A stretch of DNA of 16,563 nt, taken from Haplosporangium gracile. Taxonomy: Eukaryota; Mortierellomycota; Mortierellomycetes; Mortierellales; Mortierellaceae. The DNA is taken from positions 1 through 16,563 of the forward strand of contig JAAAUF010000904.1 in the NCBI GenBank assembly GCA_015499985.1, given 5' to 3'. Positions 1 through 9,900 of this stretch are shown here, one piece after another. The translations under genes and the position numbers were made by a program. Positions within the stretch are counted from its first letter, which is position 1; every line of letters starts with the position of its first letter. The notes beneath the pieces are model-generated. The model saw only the letters and a program-made list of their open reading frames with translations. It made no database searches and was not told the DNA's origin.

Positions 1-32
1 AGGAGGAGGAGGAGGAGGAGGAGGAGGAGGAA
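1..32 (+). repeat. AGG/GAG trinucleotide microsatellite encoding poly-Glu
   Basis: A pure run of about ten GAG/GAA codons opens the window and encodes a Glu tract in the partial gene. Its true length is unknown because the window begins inside it. Such codon repeats are prone to length variation between strains. Confidence 0.9.
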
Positions 33-3000
33 GACGATACTCAGGGCACACCACGACGCCCTATCGACACTCTCAAGCGTGAACAGCAACGCCAGTATGA
101 TAATGTCAGCCTGGCCCAATATCAAGAATCGGACGAAGACAATACCACCAGTACTCCAGCTCCTCCCAACAGCGACAAAAAGCCCAAAGCAAGAGGACGA
201 CCCAAAGGAGCTACAGCAGACACGACGCCGTCTAAACCAGCCAGCTCCAACAATCGAAGTCTTGACAAACCAAAGCGACAATACAAAAAAACGATTCTTC
301 GTCAGCAGGCTGCCTTGCTTGCTGCTCAAATCAAGGACGAGAACGAGGCGCGCAACATAGAGGCCACCCGCCGGGTTCTTGCTCAAACCGGTGTCATCAA
401 GGTACACTCGAATTCTACTTGATTTATCTTCATGCATTCTGTTTTACTCACCACATTACTGACGCCTTACTTCCTTCTATCCCCCTATTTATTCTCTCTC
501 TTTTGGGACACCTTTTTTCGCGATGCGTTTTCGATACTGCAGCACCTTCGTACCCTCAAACACCGCCTCGACCTTGCCCAGTACAAGGTTGACAAGGGAC
601 TTCAGGAGCAACCTCTCCATTTGGTGGTGGAATTATTTGAGGACAGCCTCGAGGATGACTATTATAGTGATGACGAATGCACCGACAACTACACCGGCGA
701 CAACTTACCCACCAACCCCAAACCATCAGCGACTCTTCTTTCGACTCCAAAACCTCGCCGCGATTCTCTTAGACAAAGTCCAACGGTTGGGCGGACAAAA
801 TTATCAGCCGCGCCCGGATTCGCTCAAAGGGACACTAGGGCTGGCGATATTGCCAGCAAAGCAGCATCCTGGGGTACTCTGGGCGGTCTCGACTCGCACG
901 AGACAGACTCGGATTCAGAATCAGACCAAGGATTTCCCGACACGCCTACCAAACCTCGAGGTAGATTCGCCGTCCCTCGTTCATCGATCGATCTCAGCAC
1001 GAGAACGCCACCACCGAAAGTTCGCCCACTGGGTGGGAAAGTTGTGCCCAACCAACGCTTGCCTACAACCTCAACGCCAACACCCATCCTCCAGTCAACC
1101 ATTGTGCCTCAGGAGGGATCTGGAGCATCAAATTCGGATCAGTCAGACTCTGAAGGAACTGACGAATCAGACTCTGCGTTGGAGCAGCCTATCGCAACCC
1201 TACCTATCCAACCAAGCTCTATGCCCATCACGCTGGAAACGCTGAAGAGGCAACAGGAATTGCAGATGGAGGAGTTTCAAAGACTGCAGCAAAAACAGCT
1301 TCAGGTACTAATGGAAGAGCAACAGAGGGTACTTTTGCAAGCTCAAACTCAATGGTCGCTGCAACAAAAAATAGCTTCAGGCGTCGCTGCATCATCTCCC
1401 AACCCGACATTAATGCCTGGGCCCAAGGCGATCATTGTATCCAATCGCAGAAAGACGACGACACCAAAGGCCAAGGATAACCGCAATCCTTTCCAGGAGG
1501 CAACATCTGACCAGGAGCAGCGACTGCGACAGGCTCAAATCACGCCCATCTCCAAACCTTCGAGCGCCAAACCACCATTGCCTCAAGGCGTGCACAAACG
1601 CAAAGTTCTTCAGATACCAACGCGTTCAATGACGCCAGATTGTGGTCCGACTGCTTCGCCACGTCTTACTCCGGCTATCCCTGCAAGGACTATTGCGCGA
1701 GTGACACATGATTCTTTCGTGACTCCTCAACGCCGTCCAACCAAGAGTCCATCACCAGCATTGCAGCGTCAGAGGACGGTCGACCTTGCGAGCGATACCG
1801 AATCATTCCAGCGTAGCAAGTCGGCTTCTCCTTTCACACCGAGACAGCTGGAGGAGCGAGAGCGACAAAAGGAAAGGATTCGGGAGAACCAACTGAGGGA
1901 ACAAGAGCTCATTCGCAAGCAACGCGAACTGGAACACCAACAACGCCAACAGTCGCGACGCAAACAACTCCTTCTACAGCTCCAATATCAACACTTGCAA
2001 GAACAAGGTCGCCTTCAGTCTTCAGAGTCCGGTAATCAGAAGAGTCGGGCAGAGCCTTCCAAGCCCGCCGAGCAGCCCAGGGCCGCTGATGGACCTTCTC
2101 GCCTGCTCTTCCCATCTGCCTCCAACTCGACGGTGACGCCCAAGAAAAAGAAACCACTGAATCCTGTCCAAAAGGCGCCAAGTACAGAAAATATTTTGGC
2201 GTCTGTTCGTTCTCAGCAAGGGATCCGATCGACCATTATTGCTGCTTCCTCCGCTTTATCTTCGGCCAAGACTGTTCTTCTGGGCAACAAGCGTGTTCTG
2301 TCGACGACTGAGGACAAGGAAAATGCCGCGTTTTATCCCTTCTCTCCTGCGGCGCGTGGTCAGTCAATTGAGGGAAGTCAGAGTCCAGTGGCGAGTCGAC
2401 AGTTTCAGGAGAAGACCTACAAGCGTCAGAGACCAGCAGCCTCCTTATCAGCATCACCTGTTTTACTTCCTCGACCCGCGCCTGCAAGTTTAGTCCAGTG
2501 GACGAGTTCACCTCAGTCAAAGGCTACGACACCCTTGCAACCAGTCTCGACACCCGTTCGCAAGTCGCTCAAGGAAGGAACTGCTGATCATCTGTCTCCG
2601 ACAACATTGACAAAGCCATCCCCGAGTTCAGCGCTGACAGTAGTTTCGACTGGAACTCCTGGTGGATCGACGACCCAAACGAGCAAGGAATTCCTGAATT
2701 GCTTCGACCAATGGATGTCGGATCTTGGCCGCGAGGATGTCCAAGGACTGCCGCTGAGCGATACGCCAGTAACGCTACCAGATTCTACCTTGGACTCTAT
2801 TGTGTCGCCCTTTATCATGGATCAGAGTCAACACCAAGGACCTTTGAGCGACGTGTTTTCGAGTGGAGGAGGTTTCTTTGGACAGGACGATGGGACCGGA
2901 ACTGAGCCAGATGAGTCAGAAATCGATCAGTTGCTGTATTCGGATTTCGGGGATGACTATGGAGCGTATGGTAGCGGTGGCGGACAAGGGAATATTGAGA

Positions 3001-3608
3001 CGCCAGTGTCAGAGACTCGCTCGGCGGATCTGACGGCAGAGTTTATGAAGGCCGACTTTTACGACTGGTTTCCGGACTCTTTCCGCGAGCAGGCATCTTC
3101 AGCCGGACCTGTGTGCGCTGCGACTCCCCCAACACCCAGTGAGCAGCGTCTATCCTTGCTGTCTACGGATCCGATTCTGTCGTCCTCACCAGCGGAGCTT
3201 TCTCAGGGGCTTGAACTGGAGTTGGACTTTGATACGGCGGCGGCTCTTTCCTGGTCGCAACAACAATCACTAGCTCTTCAATCGCCACAGCAGAACTATT
3301 CACAACAATTGCTGCAGCAGTCGCCACTTCGTGACCGGTCGACTTTGTCAAGAGCAGGAACACCGCAGTTAGATTCGTCAGGATCGCTGTTGTCGTCCGC
3401 CTTTACCGAGATCCTGCCCCCTGTGGTCGACGTGGTGGCGGTGGCACCAGCAAACCACTATGTGCCGATGAGGTTGGGAGGAGAACAAGGAATTACAGTG
3501 ACGACTGCCGAGGAGGGGGAGGAGGGGGAGGAGGATGGTGGCCTTTTGGGTAAAGAGCATGTTCTTGCAGCTCATCAACCCGTCGACCTTGCGTTCTTTT
3601 TGCAGTAA
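3..3608 (+). CDS. Large disordered nuclear protein with Whi5/Nrm1-like motif (5' partial)
   Basis: Two exons are visible: 3-401 (133 codons, 5' end outside the window) and 543-3608, joined in phase 0 across a GT-AG intron. The 1154 visible residues are mostly low complexity. In order (numbered from the window edge) I see a Glu run at 1-10; an AT-hook-like core RGRPKGA near 64-70; at 134-158 a basic/hydrophobic segment with HRLDLAQYKV; Gln/Glu-rich coiled coils near 362-412 and 568-627; a PKKKKP nuclear-localisation candidate at 666-671; a KEN box at 725-727; and acidic-aromatic patches near 930-945 and 971-983. About 39 Ser/Thr-Pro sites are scattered throughout. The RLxLAxYKV core resembles, from memory, the short motif shared by Whi5 and Nrm1, fungal repressors that bind the G1/S factors SBF/MBF. 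With the CDK-type sites and KEN box this suggests a cell-cycle transcription regulator. The coding assignment is firm; the family is tentative because the rest of the protein is unrecognised and much longer than yeast Whi5. Confidence 0.8.
402..542 (+). other. Spliceosomal intron of the Whi5/Nrm1-like gene
   Basis: The donor is AAG|GTACAC and the acceptor is CTGCAG|CAC; length is 141 nt, phase 0. An ACTGAC branch-point candidate lies about 80 nt before the acceptor. Upstream the frame hits a stop six codons past the donor, so reading through the intron would truncate the protein. Downstream the same frame is open for 1021 codons. The intron falls directly before the Whi5-like motif. An in-frame ATG at 432 lies inside the intron, so an ORF that starts there is not the true N-terminus. 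Confidence 0.85.
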
Positions 3609-3798
3609 CTTTTCTCTCACCCCTACTTGACTGATATTTTCATACTTTTATAGCAACGTTTAATTACATATCGCGTCAACAGCAACTGCAACCAAGAGTA
3701 TTGTGAAAAAGGAAGTCTTCTTTATTTGCGTGGTCATTTTGAGGAAGAGTTGAAAGGAAAAAGAAGAAGGGAGACTAGTGAAGTTCAGAGCATGTTTT
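3609..3798. other. Convergent 3' intergenic spacer with STT3 poly(A) signal
   Basis: Only 190 bp separate the stop codons of the convergent gene 1 and STT3. On the minus strand AATAAA is present at 3726-3721, about 75 nt past the STT3 stop, and is the best poly(A) signal candidate. No equally clear signal is seen for gene 1 on the plus strand. The 3' UTRs of the two genes may overlap. Confidence 0.6.
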
Positions 3799-6315
3799 TT
3801 ACTTCTTCTTGAGGGAAGAGACCTTACGGACGCGGCCCTTGTCAAAGGCAGTGGAATCCTTGAGGTCACGGCCAAGGTTATCCAAATCCTTGACCTTGTA
3901 GATGCGGACGAGCCAGTTCTCCGTCGTGTAGGCCTCCTCGAGGACGCTCAGTGTGGGACCCTCGGCAGGCATGCGGGCGTTGCGGACATGGTCGACCGCG
4001 TTACCGTTGCCGTAAAGCTCGGCAAAGCGGTAGTACGACATCTTGTACATCAGCGACTCGCGCATGGTCTTGGTTGCGTCGTGATCGACCTTGTACTCGC
4101 CACGGGACGTGAAGAAGTTAGTTTCCTTGACGTCGTTGGGGTAGACGCCCTCGGCGATACGGATCATCCACAGGAACTTGTTGATGTCGTCGCCAGAGTA
4201 GCCAATTACTCCGCCAAAGAGGATGAGGACATAGTCCACATCGTGCTGGCGAAGGACCTTGTACGAGACCTCTTCAGAGGTCGACATAGCCTTGCCAACG
4301 GTGGCAATGTGAGTGTTGTTCCAGGTGTTGTTGTCGACCAAGGTGGTGACATTGGCCATACCGGCCATTTGATAACCGTAATCCCACCACGACATGACCT
4401 TGGCATCCTCTTTGGTGTTCTTGCGGAGCCAGTAGTACGCCTCACGGAAATCGTCAATGATCATCTGCGATCCGTCCTGTTGACGGGAGGCAAGAACGAT
4501 CGAGGGAGAAGAGTAAGATCCAGAGGTGACATAGGTGCAGTGCCAGGCAAACATGAACAGGAACCAGGTCAACTGTAGGATCACCAACAGGCGAGAGTCC
4601 AAGTTGAAGATGGGAAATCGCTTCTTCTCTCCAGAGGCAGCAGTGGTAGACTTGGCGTGGGCCTTGGCGTCAGCTTCGTTCGATTTGGCAGCAGCAGCGA
4701 CGGCGGCAGCAGCAGCCTTGGCAGCGGCCTTCTTACCGGCAGACTTGGTCTCGGAGGTGCCAACTGTAGGGGCATCAATGACAGCAGGGGCGGGGGCAGC
4801 AGCAATGGCAGGGTTGGTGGAAGCCAAAACATGCTTTGAGGTTTCAAGGTAGGTATCCAGCAAAGTCGAGTAGGCAATGGCAGCAGAAACACAGACGACG
4901 GGAGTAAGAGTCAACATCAAACGGACCATGACACCGGCAAAGTAGGAAGCAAAGACAGAGTAGAGAATAATAAAGACGTGCTCGTCCTTGAGCTCCTTGA
5001 AGCATAAGTACACTCCAGCAGGGAACAGGAAAATAAGCATCTGGAGATCAAAGAAGAACGAGGTCCAGGCGGTAGGCTGATGCTCTGAGACAGAGGCAAT
5101 GATGGGGATGTGAATTTTGGCGTAGCCAGTATCGTAGAGCGAGTAGAAACGGCCAGTGAAAGGAGCAATGACACCTGAGAAGCTGAGGAGGGTCAAACCG
5201 ACAATGGCAATGACGGCAACAGCAGCAACACCACCCTTGAGCAAGGTCTTGAATTGCTTGGGAGGGATGTATCCACGGACAAGCTCGGCAAAGGCGTAGA
5301 GCTGGAGAAGTCCAAAGACACCCAAGGCGGCCATGTGCTCACTGGTGCGGGTAGGCTGGAAGCCAACAAAGGGAATCTGCATCGAGAGTAATGTTCCGAC
5401 ACTGTAGAAGGTCGAGTAGGAGACGTACAGGCGGTTCGAGAAGCGACCCATCAACAGCAGAGTAAACGCGTGCAAAGGAACCAAGTTTGTGATGAAAACA
5501 TATCCGCCTAATAAGTTGGAGGTAATGAGAGAAGTCAGCCAGTTGGTTCCTCCATTTCCCTCCTATCTATCCAGACCCATGGCTAGTAAAACAAGAGACG
5601 TACCCCAGGCGGAAACCATGTAGAAGTAAAAGAGAGCAGTCAAGAGTCCAAAGAAGGCGCTTCCAGTCTTGACAGCCTTAATCCACAAATAGAACGTGAA
5701 AACCAACAAGAAAATAGCAATGCCCTCATTATCATACGATCCAGCAACAGAACGTGAGATATAACCGGGAGCAACACCCAAGAAAGCAGCAGCAAGCAAT
5801 CCCGCCGACGAATCCTTCAATTCCTTGGTAAGAAGATAAGCCGAGAAAGCCGTCAGGCCGGAGAACATGGGGGCGAGGAAGACACAGACGTTACGGATGT
5901 CGACGGGGAAGTTGAAGAAATGGAGGACATTGTGGATAAGGGCAGAGGTGACCATGATGCCTGGGTAGACTGTGCCTCCGACGACGCGTCCCAGAGGGTA
6001 CCATGACTTTTCGTCGAACCAGTTCCAGAAATCGTAGAATCCGTTCTTCACAAGGTCTATTATGTTGGAGGATCAGTTATGTGTGTCAATATGCGTTCCT
6101 TGCAGAGGATACACGCAGGCAAGCAAGCAAGCAAGCACCAGGGGCAAAAGCTTACGCTGAGTGGTGCGGTAGTTAAACCAAGGGTCGAACTCGTGAATGA
6201 CAGACTCGAAACGGATGATGGAGAAGAGACGACTGGAGACGGCGACGATGGCAATCAGGATCAGGATAGTGGGCTTGAGCACCCTTGCGACGGTGCTTGA
6301 GCTTTCGGTTGACAT
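3799..6315 (-). CDS. STT3: Oligosaccharyltransferase catalytic subunit STT3
   Basis: STT3 transfers the lipid-linked glycan to Asn-X-Ser/Thr sequons in the ER lumen. Exons are 6315-6156, 6056-5604 and 5507-3799, with two GT-AG introns (99 and 96 nt, both phase 1), giving 773 aa against about 700-830 for the family. The first junction rebuilds [15 protein letters not shown] and the second SAWG-GYVFI, both as in the family. Catalytic features seen: the first-loop acidic motif HEFDPWF (Asp44), YDNE at 161-164, SVSE at 343-346, WWDYG at 578-582, and a DK-type motif DINKFLWM at 645-652. Conserved sequons lie at Asn597 and Asn601. About 13 hydrophobic membrane segments precede a luminal C-terminal domain. 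An Ala/Lys-rich stretch, about residues 430-500, lengthens the loop before the last membrane helix. The start is the only ATG before a typical N-terminal signal-anchor region. Confidence 0.96.
5508..5603 (-). other. STT3 intron 2
   Basis: The intron is 96 nt, donor TGGG|GTACGT and acceptor TTATTAG|GC, phase 1. A CTGAC branch-point candidate is present. Splicing restores the conserved SAWGGYVF segment, which unspliced reading destroys. Confidence 0.92.
6057..6155 (-). other. STT3 intron 1 with GCAA microsatellite
   Basis: The intron is 99 nt, donor CAGC|GTAAGC at 6155 and acceptor AATAG|ACC at 6057. A CTGAT branch-point candidate lies near the acceptor. It contains a (GCAA)4-type tetranucleotide repeat (plus strand 6119-6137), which occupies about a fifth of the intron. 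Confidence 0.9.
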
Positions 6316-6962
6316 GATGGCTTCTGCTATGAAGGTTATTCACTTCTATGCGGAGGTAGGGTTGTTCAGAGTAAAAAGTGAATGATGTCTAGGTCAGTCT
6401 ATCGAGTCAACGGCAAGTTCGATTTTTCGTGAAAGATGGATGTTTGACGATGGAGTCTCGAGTGGTTCCTGCGTTCCATGTGTACGCGTGTCATCTTGTC
6501 CTGGTCTTGTTCCTGGTGGTGTCCTGTGTCCGGTGGTTGTTTTGTCTAACGTTTGTCGTGTTTGTGTGCCTGTGGTCGTGGCTGGAATAAGTGGTAGTTG
6601 GTTGCAGCGAGTACTCACAGAGTGCAGCGGCAACAGGTATAGAGATGTCGATCGCGAAAAAGGAGGTTGTGGATGAAATAAAGATGCAAAAGCGCCAATG
6701 GGCAGCAGTCAGTCGATAAAGAAAAAGGTGAGCGAGGGACTGCAGCCAACCAAACGGCGCCAAAGAGCATCAATCAAAAAAAAAAAAAAAAAAAAAATCA
6801 ATTCATATCATAGGGGAGGGGAGAGGGGGATGGGAGCTGTCCAAAACGGTTTCTCTTATTGACTAACTAATTCATATTCAATTAGAAAGGGTTCAAACAC
6901 ATCATTTTTAATCAGACATTAACGCAAACGTATTTTACGGAAAAACAAACAAACTACAAAGG
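6316..6962 (-). promoter_or_regulatory. Raptor 3' flank and STT3 5' flank
   Basis: The 647 bp between two tandem minus-strand genes must hold the Raptor 3' UTR and the STT3 promoter and leader. I see no credible gene. No canonical AATAAA follows the Raptor stop; an AATAAG occurs near 6860 on the minus strand. A 22-nt run (T on the minus strand, A on the plus) sits at 6776-6797. The 60 nt directly before the STT3 start contain no upstream ATG. No clear TATA box was found. Confidence 0.5.
6776..6797. repeat. A22/T22 homopolymer tract
   Basis: An uninterrupted run of 22 A on the plus strand lies between Raptor and STT3. Poly(dA:dT) tracts of this length disfavour nucleosomes in fungal promoters. 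This one lies about 460 bp upstream of the STT3 start, so a promoter role is possible but unproven. Confidence 0.85.
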
Positions 6963-9900
6963 CTATTGCGGTTGGTAGAGATGTTGCTGATGTTGCTGCT
7001 GCTGCGACAAGTTGCTTGTGCCCGACCAGCCCAGGATAGACACCCACCCATCGTCGCCACCCACTCCAAATACATATTCGTGCGGGTGGAACCCTAAGCT
7101 GGTCACCTTGGCCTGTCTCTGTCCAAACAATCCCGAATACGACCGCACCGTCGATAGTCCATCCCCATTCACATTCCACACCTTGATATACTGCGATAGC
7201 GTTCCGCTATGGAGTTATAGTAAGAAAAAGAGTTGACATTTTTAGCAAAAAAATGATTATCAATTAGATCGCGTACCTGACGCTTCAACAAACAGACAAC
7301 AACAAAGAAGACGTACCAGGCAACGACGGGGGCGTGGTGATGGAGATCGAGGGCAGAGACAGTGTCTCGAACAGGAATGGTTCTCAAAGCTTCCTGCTGT
7401 CGCACATCCCACACCTTAATCGTTCCATCCACACTACCAGAGACCAATTCCCGGAAACCTCCTCGTTGCATCCGCACGTTCTGAATCCACGACTTGTGCT
7501 TCTTCCACGTCATCACCATCGCGTCGTGCTGGGGTTGTCGTCGATCATATACTCTGACTGCTCCATCGCCAAACCCAACCACAAAAATGTTGCCCGACAC
7601 TTGGTCACTCGTAATACTCGTCACCGGTGCACCCGATCGCGTAGGTATGTCCTATTGTCATCAATGTTCATACACGAAGCGGAGTAAATTATATGTACAC
7701 TTGACACAGGAATTTTTTTTGATAGTGTAGCATAAGCAACTTACGCTTATGCAGAACTCCCGGGCGGCATCCCAGACGCGAATCACGCGAGCATCACCAC
7801 CAACCAAGAGCGCACCTCGTCCCTGTTGCCAGTCAGTGATGGTGCCTGTGCCCTTGCTACTTGGGAGCATGTCTGTCAACACACGCCACGAAGTCACAAT
7901 GTCCGTCTGGTTCTGTTCGTCGTATTTGCGATACAACCTTACCACACCCTCGCCTAAATTACCACAAAAATTTGAAAGACTGTTGTCAGAATACATAGAG
8001 AACGAAAAAAGTTCAATCATACAAAATAAGACAGGTACATACCAGAGGCGACAAGAAGCATGGCAACATCTTCTTCGTTAATAAACTTGACGCTTGTGAT
8101 CGATGTGCCCCTCGGGTTCGAGTTGGAAAGTCGGTTCAGCAATTGGCCCTCTTTCCAGTTCCAGACACTATTCATTAGTGCAGTATAAGCAATTGTTAAA
8201 GGACTAATCTACATGTACTCAATAACACGTCTTATCACGCCAGGATCCAGCGCTCACCTGAGATTTCGCTTGTCGTCGGCAATGACCATGTGTGGTTCGT
8301 ACGAATGCAGCACCAAGTGCATGGCCGCTGACTCGTTGTTCATTGACTGTACATTCGTATCCCATTTGCTGGAGCCTACGAGCGTGGAGGGGTGATATTG
8401 GTGGTTCGTTAGTTTTCAGCCCTATGATTATAAAGTGCGAAAAAATGGACAAAGTGGCGAAAATCGCAGAGGGTTCCTACCAGCTTGCTCTCGTTGAGGA
8501 TGGCACTCATAGATGATTTTTTCATTCCGCACGCGGCGCCAGAGTCGTTCATTATAGTTTACACTTCCTGGCTCATCGCCCTCAACGCCCTAGAGAATTG
8601 AAATGGGAAAGTATGGTAAGGTGACTGAGAAGGATGCAGTGTTCAAAAAAAAAGCAAACTATCAAGAAAAACAGCAACGTCGACGGTGTTACCTTCATTT
8701 GTGGCTCCAAAAAGTACTCGCAGCACCAGTCATAAAAGACTGACTCCAGCTGAGGTCGCGCCTCCAAATGATTAGGATCAGTGGATCCGTTTGTGGCTGC
8801 GCCATATCCGGCCGCGGTACCATTGGTTGGAGACAGCTGAGCAAAAGAAGGAGAAGATTGAACGTAGCCAATATCGCCATGAACAGAGCGAGGTCGTGGC
8901 GCACCGCTTCCAGCTGATCGCGTCGATCCATTGACTCCACCACTGGGCTGCCGAGAGTCCGTCGCAGCACCGTATCCTGAATCTTGAGCAGACCTTGCCG
9001 TTGAAGCCGAAGAGTTGGCTGAACCCTGTTTGGAACTTTCTGGATTGGGGCTGCTCGAATATCCAGGAATATAGTTCTTCAACGTAACGGCAAGTGATGC
9101 TGATCGCTTCAATGTGTTGGCCATCTTGGCTGCTGTGCGGTGACTCAGGGTCGTACTGGAGTAGGAGCGGTCTAGGTTGGACTGAGGCAGGTTCGCCTGT
9201 TGAAGTGAGCCCATGGACGACGATGTGAGCGACTGAGTCTTCAACGCATGCTGCTGCAGTGCTGGCGTCAAGGTCTGAGCGATGGGACCGGAGAGAAGCT
9301 GGAAGTTGACATAGTCGACCAACTTCGCCGCAGCTGCGGCAACACCGCGGTTTGAATCAACAGAGAGGCAAAGGAGGGCCTTCCAGATGACCGAATAAAC
9401 CGCCTGTTGTCCTGTCTTATCCTGTCGATCGTCTACAACTTTGAACTTTTGTTCCCGCTTGCCTCCAGATCCTGCCAACTGATGCTCCGATGATAGCAAC
9501 TCTGACGCAACCGTGACAAAAACGCCCAGGTGGTCAAACACCAGCGACGACAAAAAGATGACGAGTTCCTTGCGAACGATTGGAGAGGCATCGGTGGTGG
9601 CGACAAGGGCGCTCATCGCCAGACTGTTCTGCAGCTGAATCACCTGCTCGTTGTGGTCCAAGTTGCTGACAAAGGTGCCCAAAGACCACATCGCTGCCGC
9701 ACGGACCTCTGGGATAGGATCAGACAAGATCATCGTCAACCTCTCATGAGCAAGAAGCTGGAGACCGACGCCCTTGGCCTCGTTGTAGTTCTTCCAGAGC
9801 TGGCCGACGCACAAGCAAGCCCATTGCCTTAAGAGGTGATCGCCATCTGCCACATGAGTGAGACAGTACTGGATGACCTGCTGTTTCAAACAGGCCTGCT

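Noticed and set aside
79..360. 93-codon plus-strand frame at the window start
   Set aside because: The frame at position 3 encodes the continuous gene 1 exon that splices in phase to the long downstream frame; this one is its shadow.
523..1245. 240-codon plus-strand frame within gene 1
   Set aside because: It overlaps the intron end and the main reading frame in another phase, with no domain or composition signal of its own.
3778..4578. 266-codon open frame on the plus strand opposite STT3
   Set aside because: It is antisense to well-conserved STT3 catalytic sequence, resembles no family, and is explained by the codon bias of the sense strand.
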